A stretch of 64,000 nt of DNA from Bradyrhizobium cytisi (GTDB lineage Bacteria > Pseudomonadota > Alphaproteobacteria > Rhizobiales > Xanthobacteraceae): positions 17,856 to 81,855 of the forward strand of contig NZ_VSSR01000065.1 in NCBI RefSeq assembly GCF_008123515.1. The letters run 5' to 3'. Under the pieces are notes generated by a model, which saw only the letters and a program-made list of their open reading frames with translations, was not told the origin of the DNA and ran no database searches. Shown in pieces: positions 35,358 through 43,562 of this stretch. Every line of letters starts with the position of its first letter. Position 1 is the first letter of the stretch. A program made the translations under genes and the position numbers.

Positions 35358-36479
35358 TTATCCCCCCACCACCAGATCGTCGCGGTGGATCATCTCGGAC
35401 CTGCCGCTGCTGCCGAGGATGGTCATCACGTCGGGCGAGGAGCGGCCCTTGATCCGCTCGGCGACCTCGGCGTCATAGGCGATCAGGCCGCGGCCGACCT
35501 CGCTGGCGTCGGGGCCGCGGACGATCACGGCGTCGCCGCGGGCGAACTGGCCCTCGACCTTGATCACGCCGGCCGGCAGCAGGCTGGCGCCGGCGCGCAG
35601 CGCCGTCACCGCACCGGCGTCGATGGTCAGCGTGCCCTTCGGCTCCAGCGTGCCCGCGATCCAGCGTTTTCGCGAGGTGATGGGATTGGCAGGCGTCAGG
35701 AACCAGGTGCAGCGGCCGCCATTGGCGATCGACTGCAGCGGATGCTCGATCTTGCCGGACGCAATCAGCATGTGCGTGCCGCCGGTGGTGGCGATCTTGG
35801 CCGCCTCGACCTTGGTGCGCATGCCGCCGCGCGACAGCTCGGACTCGGCGTCTCCTGCCGCCGCCTCGATCTCCGAGGAGATGCTGTCGACCACCGGGAT
35901 CAGCTTGGCGTTGGGATTGTTCTTCGGCGGGGCGTCGTAGAGCCCGTCGATGTCGGACAGCAGCACCAGCAGATCGGCGCTCGCCATGGTGGCGACGCGC
36001 GCGGCGAGGCGGTCATTGTCGCCGTAGCGGATCTCGTTGGTCGCGACAGTGTCGTTCTCGTTGATCACTGGGATCGCGCGCCACTCCAGAAGCTTGCCGA
36101 TGGTGGAGCGGGCGTTGAGATAACGGCGGCGCTCCTCGGTGTCCTGCAGCGTCACCAAAATCTGTCCGGCGCCGATGCCATGCGCGCCAAGCACCTCCGA
36201 CCAGATTCGCGCCAGCGCAATCTGGCCGACGGCGGCGGCAGCCTGGCTCTCCTCCAGCTTCAGCGGCCCGCGCGGCAGCTTGAGCCGGCTGCGGCCGAGT
36301 GCGATCGAGCCCGAGGACACCACGAGGACGTCGCGCCCTTCCTGGTGCAGCTTGGCCATGTCGTCGGCGAGCGCGGCGAGCCACGATGCCCGCACCTCGC
36401 CCCGGTCGGAATCGACCAGCAGCGCGGAGCCGACCTTGACGACGATGCGGCGGAATTGACTGAGCTCGGGGCTGGCCAT
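35358..36479 (-). CDS. proB: Glutamate 5-kinase
   Basis: 373 residues. Phosphorylates glutamate to gamma-glutamyl phosphate, the first and feedback-controlled step of proline synthesis. The amino-acid kinase domain (about 1-260) begins RRIVVKVGSALLVDSDRG, with LVVSSGSIALGRSRL and INENDTVATNEIRYGDNDRLAA. A C-terminal PUA domain (about 280-365) starts near GTLTIDAGAVTALRAGASLLPAG. The canonical alphaproteobacterial order obgE-proB-proA-nadD is kept, but about 3 kb carrying a binding-protein gene and a sulfatase gene lies between obgE and proB. Confidence 0.97.
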   Translation of the reverse strand: MASPELSQFRRIVVKVGSALLVDSDRGEVRASWLAALADDMAKLHQEGRDVLVVSSGSIALGRSRLKLPRGPLKLEESQAAAAVGQIALARIWSEVLGAHGIGAGQILVTLQDTEERRRYLNARSTIGKLLEWRAIPVINENDTVATNEIRYGDNDRLAARVATMASADLLVLLSDIDGLYDAPPKNNPNAKLIPVVDSISSEIEAAAGDAESELSRGGMRTKVEAAKIATTGGTHMLIASGKIEHPLQSIANGGRCTWFLTPANPITSRKRWIAGTLEPKGTLTIDAGAVTALRAGASLLPAGVIKVEGQFARGDAVIVRGPDASEVGRGLIAYDAEVAERIKGRSSPDVMTILGSSGRSEMIHRDDLVVGG

Positions 36480-36678
36480 GTCTGTAGGTGCTGGCGCGTG
36501 TGACGAATTGCTCTGGAAACGGCGGCGCGGAGAATGGCGCCGGTTAAGGCCTGCTTTTGCAGCAGGACGATGGCCGGCGCAAGGCGGGCGGGATCGTAAA
36601 CGGCGAAGGTCGGCCTTGTCTTGCCGGCCAGCCCGGTTCTAATGCCGCCAACCAATAGCGGGCTGGACGAGGAAACCA

Positions 36679-37645
36679 ATGGATCGCCGCAAATTCATGG
36701 CCGGATGTCTCGGGTTGCCGCTGCCGTCGCAGGTGGGTGGGGCAAAAGCGCAGGCCGGGCTGAGCAAGGTCATCTTCCCGTTCGCGGCGGGGGCGGGCGG
36801 CGACACGCTGTGTCGGCTGATCGCGCAGGAGATGGCGCCGGTGCTGCAACGGACCATCGTGGTCGAGAACCGTACCGGCGGTGACGGTCTGATCGGTATC
36901 AAGGCGGTGAAAGGTGCAAGCCCCGACGGCAGCATGGTGCTGGTGACGACGGGGCCGACCATGTACCTGCTGCCGATGGTGGAGACGGCACCGAGCTTCG
37001 ATACGGCGAAGGATTTCATGCCGGTCTCCCTGCTTGCGCGGTTCGAGTTCGCCGTCGTGATCGGTCCGGGGATCGATGCCTCGGATTTCAAGGGATTCGT
37101 CGCGTGGCTGAAGGCACATCCCGACAAGACGTCGTTCGGGGTGCCGAGCAACGGCACCATTCCGCATTTCATGGGCTCCAAGCTCGAGAAGGATCTCGGC
37201 ATTCCGCTGACGCGCGTGCCTTATCGTGGCAGCGCGCCGATCCTCAACGACATCATCGGCGGCCACATCTCGTTTGGGATCACCACGCTGGCGGATGCGC
37301 TGCCGCAGCATCGCGCCAAGGGTGTGACGATCATTGCGGTCTCGAGCCCGGAGCGGTCGCCGTTCGCGCCCGACGTTCCGACGCTGAAGGAGAGCGGCAT
37401 CGATCTCGTCGCCGATGCCTGGTACGGCATGTGGCTTCCCGCCGGCAGTCCGCCGGAGTTTGCGAGCAAGCTCGGCGCCGCCGCGAGCGCAGCGCTTGCC
37501 AAGCCCGAGGTGAGAGAGAAACTGACGGCGATCGGCCTGATCCCGGTCGGCAGCACCGCGGATGGACTGAGCAAGGAGCTCGCAGCGAAACACGGCGTTC
37601 TGGCAGCCGATCGTGAAGGCGACGGGATACAAGATCGAGAATTAG
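36679..37645 (+). pseudogene. Bug-type tricarboxylate-binding protein, frameshifted near its 3' end
   Basis: A Bug/TctC-family periplasmic binding protein. It has a Tat-like leader (MDRRKFMAGCLGLPLP), then VIFPFAAGAGGDTLCRLIAQ, VVENRTGGDGLIGIKAV, VPYRGSAPILNDIIGGHISF and SGIDLVADAWYGMW. The frame agrees with the family up to about 37590. It then changes: the expected ending AFWQPIVKATGYKIEN with its TAG (37643-37645) is in the next frame. Restoring two bases (AC) in CACGGCG at 37591 would give a continuous protein of about 322 residues. Without that, translation runs to 37890 and adds about 80 residues from a repeat and antisense sulfatase sequence. The altered C-terminus probably harms folding. 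A sequencing error is possible. No TctA/TctB membrane genes are nearby. Confidence 0.8.
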
Positions 37646-37670
37646 GCTCGGCTCGTGCCAAACACTCCGT

Positions 37671-37756
37671 CGTCATGCCCGGGCTTGTCCCGGGCATCCA
37701 CGTCTTGCGTCAGGCTCGGCTACGCGTGGATGGCCGGGTCAAGCCCGGCCATGACG
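37671..37756. repeat. Palindromic repeat between the Bug gene and the sulfatase
   Basis: CGTCATGCCCGGGCTTGTCC...GGGCATCCACGT, a spacer containing CAGGCTCGGCTACG, then GTGGATGGCCGGGTCAAGCC...GGCCATGACG. It is the inverted counterpart of the element at 35264. It is read as protein in the frameshifted Bug gene and lies 26 bases from the sulfatase stop. Confidence 0.87.
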
Positions 37757-37781
37757 AGTTGAGAGAGCTTTGCTCCCTCAC

Positions 37782-39416
37782 TTATAACTTCGCGCGCTGT
37801 GCGATGCCGTCCTTGATCGACGCAAGCTCGGCCTCATCCCAGACGCCGATCAGAATCCCGCCCTTCACCTGGAGCTGGCTGTCGGCATAGTTCGCGATCT
37901 TCTCGCGGGGCGTGGTGATGTGGTCGTTGGGATGCAGCGCCCAGTCGAACAGCTCGGCCTGCAACCGCGCGATGACGCCGGCACACTCCGGATCGTCGCC
38001 GCGATCCAAGAACTCGTCCGGATCGGTTTCGAGGTCGTACAGCATCGGGCGGAAGCCGGAGGCGTGGATGTATTTCCAGCGGCCGTCGAACACCATGAAC
38101 AGCCGGCAGCGCTCGATCGGCTGGTTCAGCTTCAGCCGCACATCCTGCATGGCGTAGTCATATTCGGAGAACGCCACCTTGCGCCAATCGCCCGGTGTCG
38201 GGCCGCGCAGCAGCGGCAGCAGCGAACGTCCTTCGAGGATGTGTCCCGGCACCTTGCCGCCGAAATAATCGACGAAAGTCGGCGCGAGATCGATGCCCTC
38301 CACCAGCGCATCGCAGCGTGTGCCGCGCGTGGCGTCGGCCTCCTTCGATGGGTCGATGATGATCAGCGGGATCTTTGCCGACTGCTCGTGGAACAGATCC
38401 TTCTCGCCCATCCAGTGATCGCCGAGATAGTCGCCGTGATCGGAGGTGAACACGATCATGGTTGTTTCCGTGAGGCCGCGTTCCTCCAGGAACTTCATCA
38501 GCACGCCCATTTGATCATCGATCTGGGTGATCAGGCCCATATAGGTCGGGATCACCTTCTCGCGGGCATCGTCGCGCGCCATGTTGCGGGAGTAGCGCAT
38601 GTCCATGTAGGCGCCGAACACCGGATGCGGATTTTGCCGCTCGCGCTCGGAGCGGATCGCCGGGATCATGTCATCGGTCGAATACATGCTCGCATAGGGC
38701 TCTGGCGCGATGTAGGGCCAGTGCGGCTTGATGTAGGACAGATGCAGGCACCACGGCCGGCCGTCGGTCTCGGCCTCGCCGATGAAGTCCATCGCGCGGC
38801 GCGTCATGTAGGGCGTCTCGGAATGCTCGTCAGGCACGCGCGCGGCCTTGTCGGCGTGCACCAGCAGCCAGCCGTTCTGCAACGAGCCGTCCTCCGCTGC
38901 GCCTGAATTGGCCCAATGCTCCCACGGGTTGGTGGCTTCAAAGCCTTGGCTGCGCAGATACTCGTCGTACTTCGGCCTTGGCCGGCCGGTCGGATGCAAT
39001 CCGTCGTCGCGCTCATAAGGCTCGAAGCCGCACTCGGCGACGTGCACGCCGATCATCGATTCCGGCGGGATGCCGAGCGCCTTCATGCCTTCGAGGTCGG
39101 GTGCCATGTGGGTCTTGCCGACCAGCACGTTGCGCACGCCGATTGTCTTGAGGTGATCGCCGAGGGTGGGCTCACCGACGCGCAGCGGCCAGCCGTTCCA
39201 GTGCGAGCCGTGCGAGCGCATGTAGCGGCCGGTGTAGAACGACATTCGCGACGGGCCGCAGATCGGCGACTGCACATAGGCCTTCGAGAACAGCACGCCA
39301 CGCTTCGCCATGGCGTCGATGTTCGGCGTTTTCAGCGTGGGGTGGCCTGTGCAGCCGAGATAATCATAGCGAAGCTGGTCGCACATGATCCAGAGAACGT
39401 TTTTTGCGCGCGGCAT
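37782..39416 (-). CDS. Sulfatase / phosphonate monoester hydrolase-like enzyme
   Basis: 544 residues of the alkaline phosphatase-like superfamily. N-terminal metal site NVLWIMCDQLRYDYLG (Asp13). The formylglycine motif is CGPSRMSFYTGR with Cys53, which needs a maturation enzyme elsewhere. A later metal-binding cluster is FTSDHGDYLGDH. No signal peptide is visible, so it is probably cytoplasmic, as in the Rhizobium phosphonate monoester hydrolase group; an arylsulfatase or choline-sulfatase-like substrate is equally possible. It is convergent with the damaged Bug gene and follows obgE by 70 bases on the same strand. It interrupts the obgE-proB neighbourhood, which suggests later insertion. Confidence 0.85.
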   Translation of the reverse strand: MPRAKNVLWIMCDQLRYDYLGCTGHPTLKTPNIDAMAKRGVLFSKAYVQSPICGPSRMSFYTGRYMRSHGSHWNGWPLRVGEPTLGDHLKTIGVRNVLVGKTHMAPDLEGMKALGIPPESMIGVHVAECGFEPYERDDGLHPTGRPRPKYDEYLRSQGFEATNPWEHWANSGAAEDGSLQNGWLLVHADKAARVPDEHSETPYMTRRAMDFIGEAETDGRPWCLHLSYIKPHWPYIAPEPYASMYSTDDMIPAIRSERERQNPHPVFGAYMDMRYSRNMARDDAREKVIPTYMGLITQIDDQMGVLMKFLEERGLTETTMIVFTSDHGDYLGDHWMGEKDLFHEQSAKIPLIIIDPSKEADATRGTRCDALVEGIDLAPTFVDYFGGKVPGHILEGRSLLPLLRGPTPGDWRKVAFSEYDYAMQDVRLKLNQPIERCRLFMVFDGRWKYIHASGFRPMLYDLETDPDEFLDRGDDPECAGVIARLQAELFDWALHPNDHITTPREKIANYADSQLQVKGGILIGVWDEAELASIKDGIAQRAKL

Positions 39417-39486
39417 GCCTCGCCCCGGTCGTTTCTTGATTGTTCGATGCTGCGCTATTGCGCTAGCGAAGACAAGCGGGCCGCCC

Positions 39487-40527
39487 TTACGCCGACCACG
39501 GCTCCGCTTCGGCCGCGCTCTTGGCCTTGGCCGAGACCGGGGCCTCGCCGATCACATCCACCAACGCGCGCAACGCTTCCTTGACGCCGTCGCCGGTGAT
39601 GCCCGAGAGCAGCAGCGGCGTCTTCTTGGCGGCGCGCTTCAGCCGCTCCTTCTGCTTCTTCAGCTCGTCCGGCTCGACCGCGTCGATCTTGTTCAGCGCG
39701 ACGATCTCGATCTTGTCGGTGAGCAGCCCGCCATAGGCGTCGAGCTCCTTGCGCACGGTCTTGTAGGCCTTGCCGGCATGCTCGCAGGTGGCATCGATCA
39801 GATGCAGCAGCACGCGGCAGCGCTCGACGTGGCCGAGGAAGCGGTCGCCGAGGCCGGTGCCTTCGTGCGCGCCTTCGATCAGGCCGGGAATGTCGGCGAG
39901 CACGAATTCGCGGCCGTCGGCGTTCACGACCCCAAGCTGCGGATGCAGTGTGGTGAAGGGATAGTCGGCGATCTTCGGCTTGGCCGCGCTGACCTTGGAG
40001 AGGAAGGTCGACTTGCCGGCATTGGGCATGCCGACGAGACCGGCATCCGCGATCAGCTTCAGCCGCAGCCAGATCCAGCGCTCCTCGCCGGGCTGGCCGG
40101 GATTGGCGTTGCGCGGCGCGCGGTTGGTCGAGGACTTGAAATGTGCGTTGCCGAAGCCGCCATTGCCGCCTTCGGCGAGCACAAACTTTTCGCCGAGATT
40201 GGTGAAGTCGTGGATCAGCGTCTCGCGATCTTCGTCGAAGATCTGCGTGCCCATGGGAACCCTGAGCACGATCGCCTTGCCGTTGGCGCCGTGGCGGTCC
40301 GAGCCCGCGCCGTTCTCGCCCTTCTGGGCCTTGAAATGCTGCTGGTAGCGGTAGTCGATCAGCGTATTGAGGCCGTCGGCGACTTCGAGGATGACACTGC
40401 CGCCGCGGCCGCCATTGCCGCCGGACGGGCCGCCGAATTCGATGAACTTCTCGCGGCGGAACGCCACGCAGCCGTTGCCGCCGTCACCGGAGCGGATATA
40501 GACCTTTGCTTCGTCGAGGAATTTCAT
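39487..40527 (-). CDS. obgE: GTPase ObgE/CgtA
   Basis: 346 residues. Essential GTPase tied to 50S ribosome assembly and stress control. The glycine-rich OBG fold is residues 1-158 (KFLDEAKVYIRSGDGGNGCVAFRREKF at the start). G1 is GLVGMPNAGKSTF near 165, G3 lies in DIPGLIEGAHEGTGLG, and NKID is G4. A C-terminal tail is short. It is the neighbour of rplU-rpmA in most bacteria; here a DMT transporter and a GNAT gene lie between. Confidence 0.96.
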   Translation of the reverse strand: MKFLDEAKVYIRSGDGGNGCVAFRREKFIEFGGPSGGNGGRGGSVILEVADGLNTLIDYRYQQHFKAQKGENGAGSDRHGANGKAIVLRVPMGTQIFDEDRETLIHDFTNLGEKFVLAEGGNGGFGNAHFKSSTNRAPRNANPGQPGEERWIWLRLKLIADAGLVGMPNAGKSTFLSKVSAAKPKIADYPFTTLHPQLGVVNADGREFVLADIPGLIEGAHEGTGLGDRFLGHVERCRVLLHLIDATCEHAGKAYKTVRKELDAYGGLLTDKIEIVALNKIDAVEPDELKKQKERLKRAAKKTPLLLSGITGDGVKEALRALVDVIGEAPVSAKAKSAAEAEPWSA

Positions 40528-40771
40528 GGGCCATAGGTAGGCCAGCCGGTCCCGCGCGGCAACCCGGGCTTACCCGCAAATCGGCCGAATTTCGGCGAAT
40601 CTGGCCCCTTGCTTAACCAGCCGGCCCGCGCCGGATCGGGGAGTGCGACAATCCGTTCAATTTGAGGTGGCGGGCTTGTCCCCGTCGCCCACGTCATTAA
40701 AACAGCCCCAAGCGACACCACTTGCCGATTCCCGATGCTCTCTCCCCCGAGTTCTCGAAGCAAACTCGTCA

Positions 40772-41686
40772 ATGCCCTTCTTCAAGAATCTCTCCGCCTA
40801 TGACGACCGCTCGGCGCGCCTCGCAGGCATCGCCCTCATGGTGCTGTCGATCTTCATGTTCTCGTTCGGCGACGCCATGGGCAAGTTCCTGGTCGGGACG
40901 TATTCGGTGGGGCAGCTGCTGTTCCTGCGCGCCTGCGCGGCGCTGCTGCTGCTGTCGCCGCTGATCTGGCGGCAGCGTCATCAGTTCCTGCAGCTGGAGC
41001 GGCCGCGCCTGCAGCTGTTTCGCGTGGTGCTGTCGACGCTGGAGGTCGCGGCGTTCTTCCTCGCCACCGTCTATCTGCCGCTCGCCGACGTCATCACCTA
41101 TTATCTTGCCGGCCCCATCTTCGTCACCGCGATGTCGGCGATCTTTCTGGGCGAGAAGGTCGGCTGGCGGCGCTGGACCGCGATCCTGATCGGCTTTTGC
41201 GGCGTGCTGATTGCGCTGCGGCCATCGGCGCAGACCGTGAGCCTGCCGGCGCTGATCGCGCTCGGCGGCAGCCTGTCGTTTGCAACCCTGATGCTGATCA
41301 CCCGCAGCCTGCGCAAGACGCCCGACATCGTGATGGCGTCCTCGCAGTTCATCGGGACGTTTTCGCTGGGCGCTGTGCTGTCGGCATTCCACTGGGTGCC
41401 GCCGACGCCGGGCAGCCTCGTGTTCTTCGCGCTGGCCGGATGCATCTCGGTCACCGCACTATTCTGCGTCAACCGCTCGCTGAAGCTCGCGCCGGCGAGC
41501 GTGGTGGTGCCCTACCAATATTCGATGATCGTCTGGGCGGTGATCTTCGGCTTCGTCGTGTTCGGCGATGTCCCGTCGGTCGCCACCATCGTCGGCGCCG
41601 TGATCATCATCGGCGCCGGCTTCTACATCTATCTGCGCGAGCGGGATCTCGGCCGCGCCGGCGGAGATGTTACTCCGCCGGCCTAG
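40772..41686 (+). CDS. DMT-superfamily transporter (EamA domains)
   Basis: 304 residues with about ten membrane helices in two EamA halves (about 18-145 and 160-295). Typical segments are AGIALMVLSIFMFSFGDAMGKFL at the start and VVPYQYSMIVWAVIFGFVVFGDVP in the second half. An exporter or permease for a small metabolite; the substrate cannot be inferred. ATG 40772 (MPFFKNLS) matches the family start; the frame is open upstream to 40643. It is divergent from obgE and opposite in strand to the surrounding rplU-obgE cluster. Confidence 0.88.
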   Translation: MPFFKNLSAYDDRSARLAGIALMVLSIFMFSFGDAMGKFLVGTYSVGQLLFLRACAALLLLSPLIWRQRHQFLQLERPRLQLFRVVLSTLEVAAFFLATVYLPLADVITYYLAGPIFVTAMSAIFLGEKVGWRRWTAILIGFCGVLIALRPSAQTVSLPALIALGGSLSFATLMLITRSLRKTPDIVMASSQFIGTFSLGAVLSAFHWVPPTPGSLVFFALAGCISVTALFCVNRSLKLAPASVVVPYQYSMIVWAVIFGFVVFGDVPSVATIVGAVIIIGAGFYIYLRERDLGRAGGDVTPPA

Positions 41687-41690
41687 TCCC

Positions 41691-41711
41691 TTACCCTCCC
41701 CTGGAGGGTAA
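41691..41711. terminator. Hairpin between convergent transporter and GNAT genes
   Basis: TTACCCTCC (41691-41699) pairs perfectly with GGAGGGTAA (41703-41711) around a 3-base loop. It begins five bases after the transporter stop and lies just before the end of the GNAT gene, so it may serve both. There is no clear T-run. Confidence 0.6.
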
Positions 41712-41720
41712 GCGCCCCGC

Positions 41721-42335
41721 CTACCTCATGCGCCGCGCGCTGCTCCAGCTCTTCAACGACGACCACACCCCGCGCGAGAGGCGGAAGCAGTCGACCGGCG
41801 TCGACGAGCCCAGCGCCAGGAAACGATGCAGCTGCACGCCGCTCCACTGGAAGCCGCACTTCTCCAGCACGTTGCGCGAGGCCGGGTTGGTGACGCGCGC
41901 ACCTGAATAGAGGTGATCGTCCTCGAACTCCTCGAAGAAGAAGTCGATGGCGCCGCGCGCGGCCTCGGTGGCAAAGCCCCGGCCCCAATGCTCGACGCCG
42001 AGCCAGTAGCCGAGCTCGGCATTGTCGGGCGTGGAGCGGTCGATACCGACCATGCCGACCGGCGTGGTGTCGTACTCGATCAGGAACACGGTCTCGCTGC
42101 CGAGTGCGGCGGTGGCGCGGACGAATGCGACGGCATCGTCCTGCGAATAGGGATGGGGGAGGCGGCGGGTGTTTTCCGCGACGCGGCGGTCGTTGGCGAG
42201 GCGGGCGATGGTCCTGACGTCGGCGAGTGTCGGCCGCCGCAAGGTCAGCCGTTCGGTGGCGACGACACCAGGTCTCGCCTCCCGCAAGGTCACGCTCGAG
42301 AAATCCTGCAACATGTCCGGCTCCGTCAAAGTCAC
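41721..42335 (-). CDS. GNAT-family N-acetyltransferase (RimJ/RimL-like)
   Basis: 204 residues. It opens with TERLTLRRPTLADVRTIARLANDRRVAENT, then VGMVGIDRSTPDNAELGYWLGVEHWGRGFATEAARGAIDFFFEE. The acetyl-CoA pyrophosphate loop is HWGRGFATEA and the C-terminal strand is SRNVLEKCGFQW. This is the RimJ/RimL type, which acetylates protein N-termini or small amines. It follows rpmA on the same strand; in many Rhizobiales one or two GNAT genes stand between rpmA and obgE. Confidence 0.88.
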   Translation of the reverse strand: MTLTEPDMLQDFSSVTLREARPGVVATERLTLRRPTLADVRTIARLANDRRVAENTRRLPHPYSQDDAVAFVRATAALGSETVFLIEYDTTPVGMVGIDRSTPDNAELGYWLGVEHWGRGFATEAARGAIDFFFEEFEDDHLYSGARVTNPASRNVLEKCGFQWSGVQLHRFLALGSSTPVDCFRLSRGVWSSLKSWSSARRMR

Positions 42336-42360
42336 TAAGTGAAAAGTGAGCTCGTCAAAC

Positions 42361-42393
42361 GAAAAGGGGGAGGCCGGTTTCCCTGCCTCCCCC
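42361..42393 (-). terminator. Terminator after rpmA
   Basis: GGGGGAGGC (42366-42374) pairs with GCCTCCCCC (42385-42393) around a 10-base loop. On the - strand the hairpin is followed by TTTTCGTTTG, so it should end or reduce transcription from rplU-rpmA before the GNAT gene. Confidence 0.8.
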
Positions 42394-42474
42394 CGGAGCC
42401 TTCGATCTCTATCGATCTCTGGAGCTCCGCCGGTTCGGTCAAGGACCCGGCGGACTCCAAATGAGATCCACCGT

Positions 42475-42744
42475 CTATTCAGCAGCCTCTGCGAGCGGGA
42501 GTACCGCTACGAAGGTGCGGCCGTTGGCTTTGGCCTGGAATTCAACGCGACCCTCGATCTTGGCGAACAGGGTGTGGTCCGTGCCCATGCCGACATTAAG
42601 GCCTGGATGCCAGGTGGTGCCGCGCTGACGCGCGATGATGTTGCCGGGAATCACGTGCTCCCCGCCGAACACCTTGACGCCGAGTCGCTTACCCTTTGAA
42701 TCGCGACCGTTGCGCGATGAACCGCCTGCTTTTTTGTGAGCCAT
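42475..42744 (-). CDS. rpmA: Ribosomal protein L27 (bL27)
   Basis: 89 residues. Starts MAHKKAGGSSRNGRDSKGKRLGVKVFGGEHV, the normal mature N-terminus whose tail reaches the peptidyl-transferase centre. No extra cleavable leader is present, as expected outside Firmicutes. It lies 98 bases after rplU in the universal rplU-rpmA pair. Confidence 0.97.
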   Translation of the reverse strand: MAHKKAGGSSRNGRDSKGKRLGVKVFGGEHVIPGNIIARQRGTTWHPGLNVGMGTDHTLFAKIEGRVEFQAKANGRTFVAVLPLAEAAE

Positions 42745-42842
42745 GGCTCGTCTCCGAAATCCTGCGTATGTCTAGGTCAATTCCTTGACGGAATCATTTC
42801 AAAATCTCTCACGCATCAATTCGTGAATTGGCGTGATCGATT

Positions 42843-43232
42843 TTATGCGGCGTCGGCTTCCTTGTCGGCTTCCTTCGCCACCTTTTCCCGCTTCGGACGC
42901 GGGCCCTTGGTGGGCTTGGCGCCGTCCGTCAGGATCTCGGAGATGCGGAGAACCGTGATCTCGTCGCGATAGCCACGCTTGCGGCGCGAATTCTTGCGGC
43001 GGCGCTTCTTGAACGCGATGACCTTCGGCCCGCGCTTGTGGTCGAGCACCTCGACGGCCACGGTCGCACCGGCCACCGTGGGCAGACCCAGCACCGGCGT
43101 GTCGCCGCCGACCATAAGAACTTCGCTCAGCTGCACGATCGTGCCGACTTCGCCTTCGATCTTGCCTACTTCCAGGACATCATCCGGAACGACGCGGTAC
43201 TGCCGGCCGCCGGTTTTGATGACTGCGAACAT
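42843..43232 (-). CDS. rplU: Ribosomal protein L21 (bL21)
   Basis: 129 residues. The L21 core (1-103) begins MFAVIKTGGRQYRVVPDDVLEVGKIEG and contains KRRRKNSRRKRGYRDEITVLRISEI. A Lys/Ala/Glu-rich C-terminal tail of about 25 residues (TKGPRPKREKVAKEADKEADAA) extends it, a feature usual in Rhizobiales. It is the first gene of the rplU-rpmA transcript; a hairpin-forming leader precedes it. Confidence 0.96.
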   Translation of the reverse strand: MFAVIKTGGRQYRVVPDDVLEVGKIEGEVGTIVQLSEVLMVGGDTPVLGLPTVAGATVAVEVLDHKRGPKVIAFKKRRRKNSRRKRGYRDEITVLRISEILTDGAKPTKGPRPKREKVAKEADKEADAA

Positions 43233-43255
43233 CGTTGTTTTCCTTCGTGTTCAAT

Positions 43256-43292
43256 CCCGGCCTCGCGACATATTGTCGGGGCCGGCTTTTTG
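43256..43292 (-). promoter_or_regulatory. Hairpin in the rplU leader
   Basis: CCGGCC (43257-43262) pairs with GGCCGG (43280-43285), with an inner CGACA/TGTCG stem. It is 24-52 bases upstream of the rplU ATG, so it should be in the mRNA leader. Ribosomal protein operons are often controlled through leader RNA, but nothing here proves control by L21. On the + strand it also looks like a terminator (CTTTTTG follows). Confidence 0.4.
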
Positions 43293-43562
43293 TCAGTCGC
43301 TATGGGTTTATGCGCGTTTTGTGCGGGCGGGAGTTATCCCTTTGAAAACCCACGCAAAAACAGGCGGCGCGAGAAACGCCCCGCGCCGGTTGTGGGACTT
43401 ATAGCCGCCATCCCAAGGGAGTCAAGGAAAAGCAGCCGAAAAGGCCCGGATTAGAGGGATTTGGTGCCAATCCACCGCGCGTCCAAATCTGCCGCCGGCC
43501 CTGCAACCAACGGGTTCCCGCGCCGTTGTCTCCGCGAATCCGGACACGGGCAAGGGCCTTCC

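Noticed and set aside
33798..36503. A 901-codon open frame on the + strand
   Set aside because: It lies antisense to proA, proB and part of nadD, whose protein families are certain. Long antisense frames are common in high-GC DNA, and this translation has no family features.
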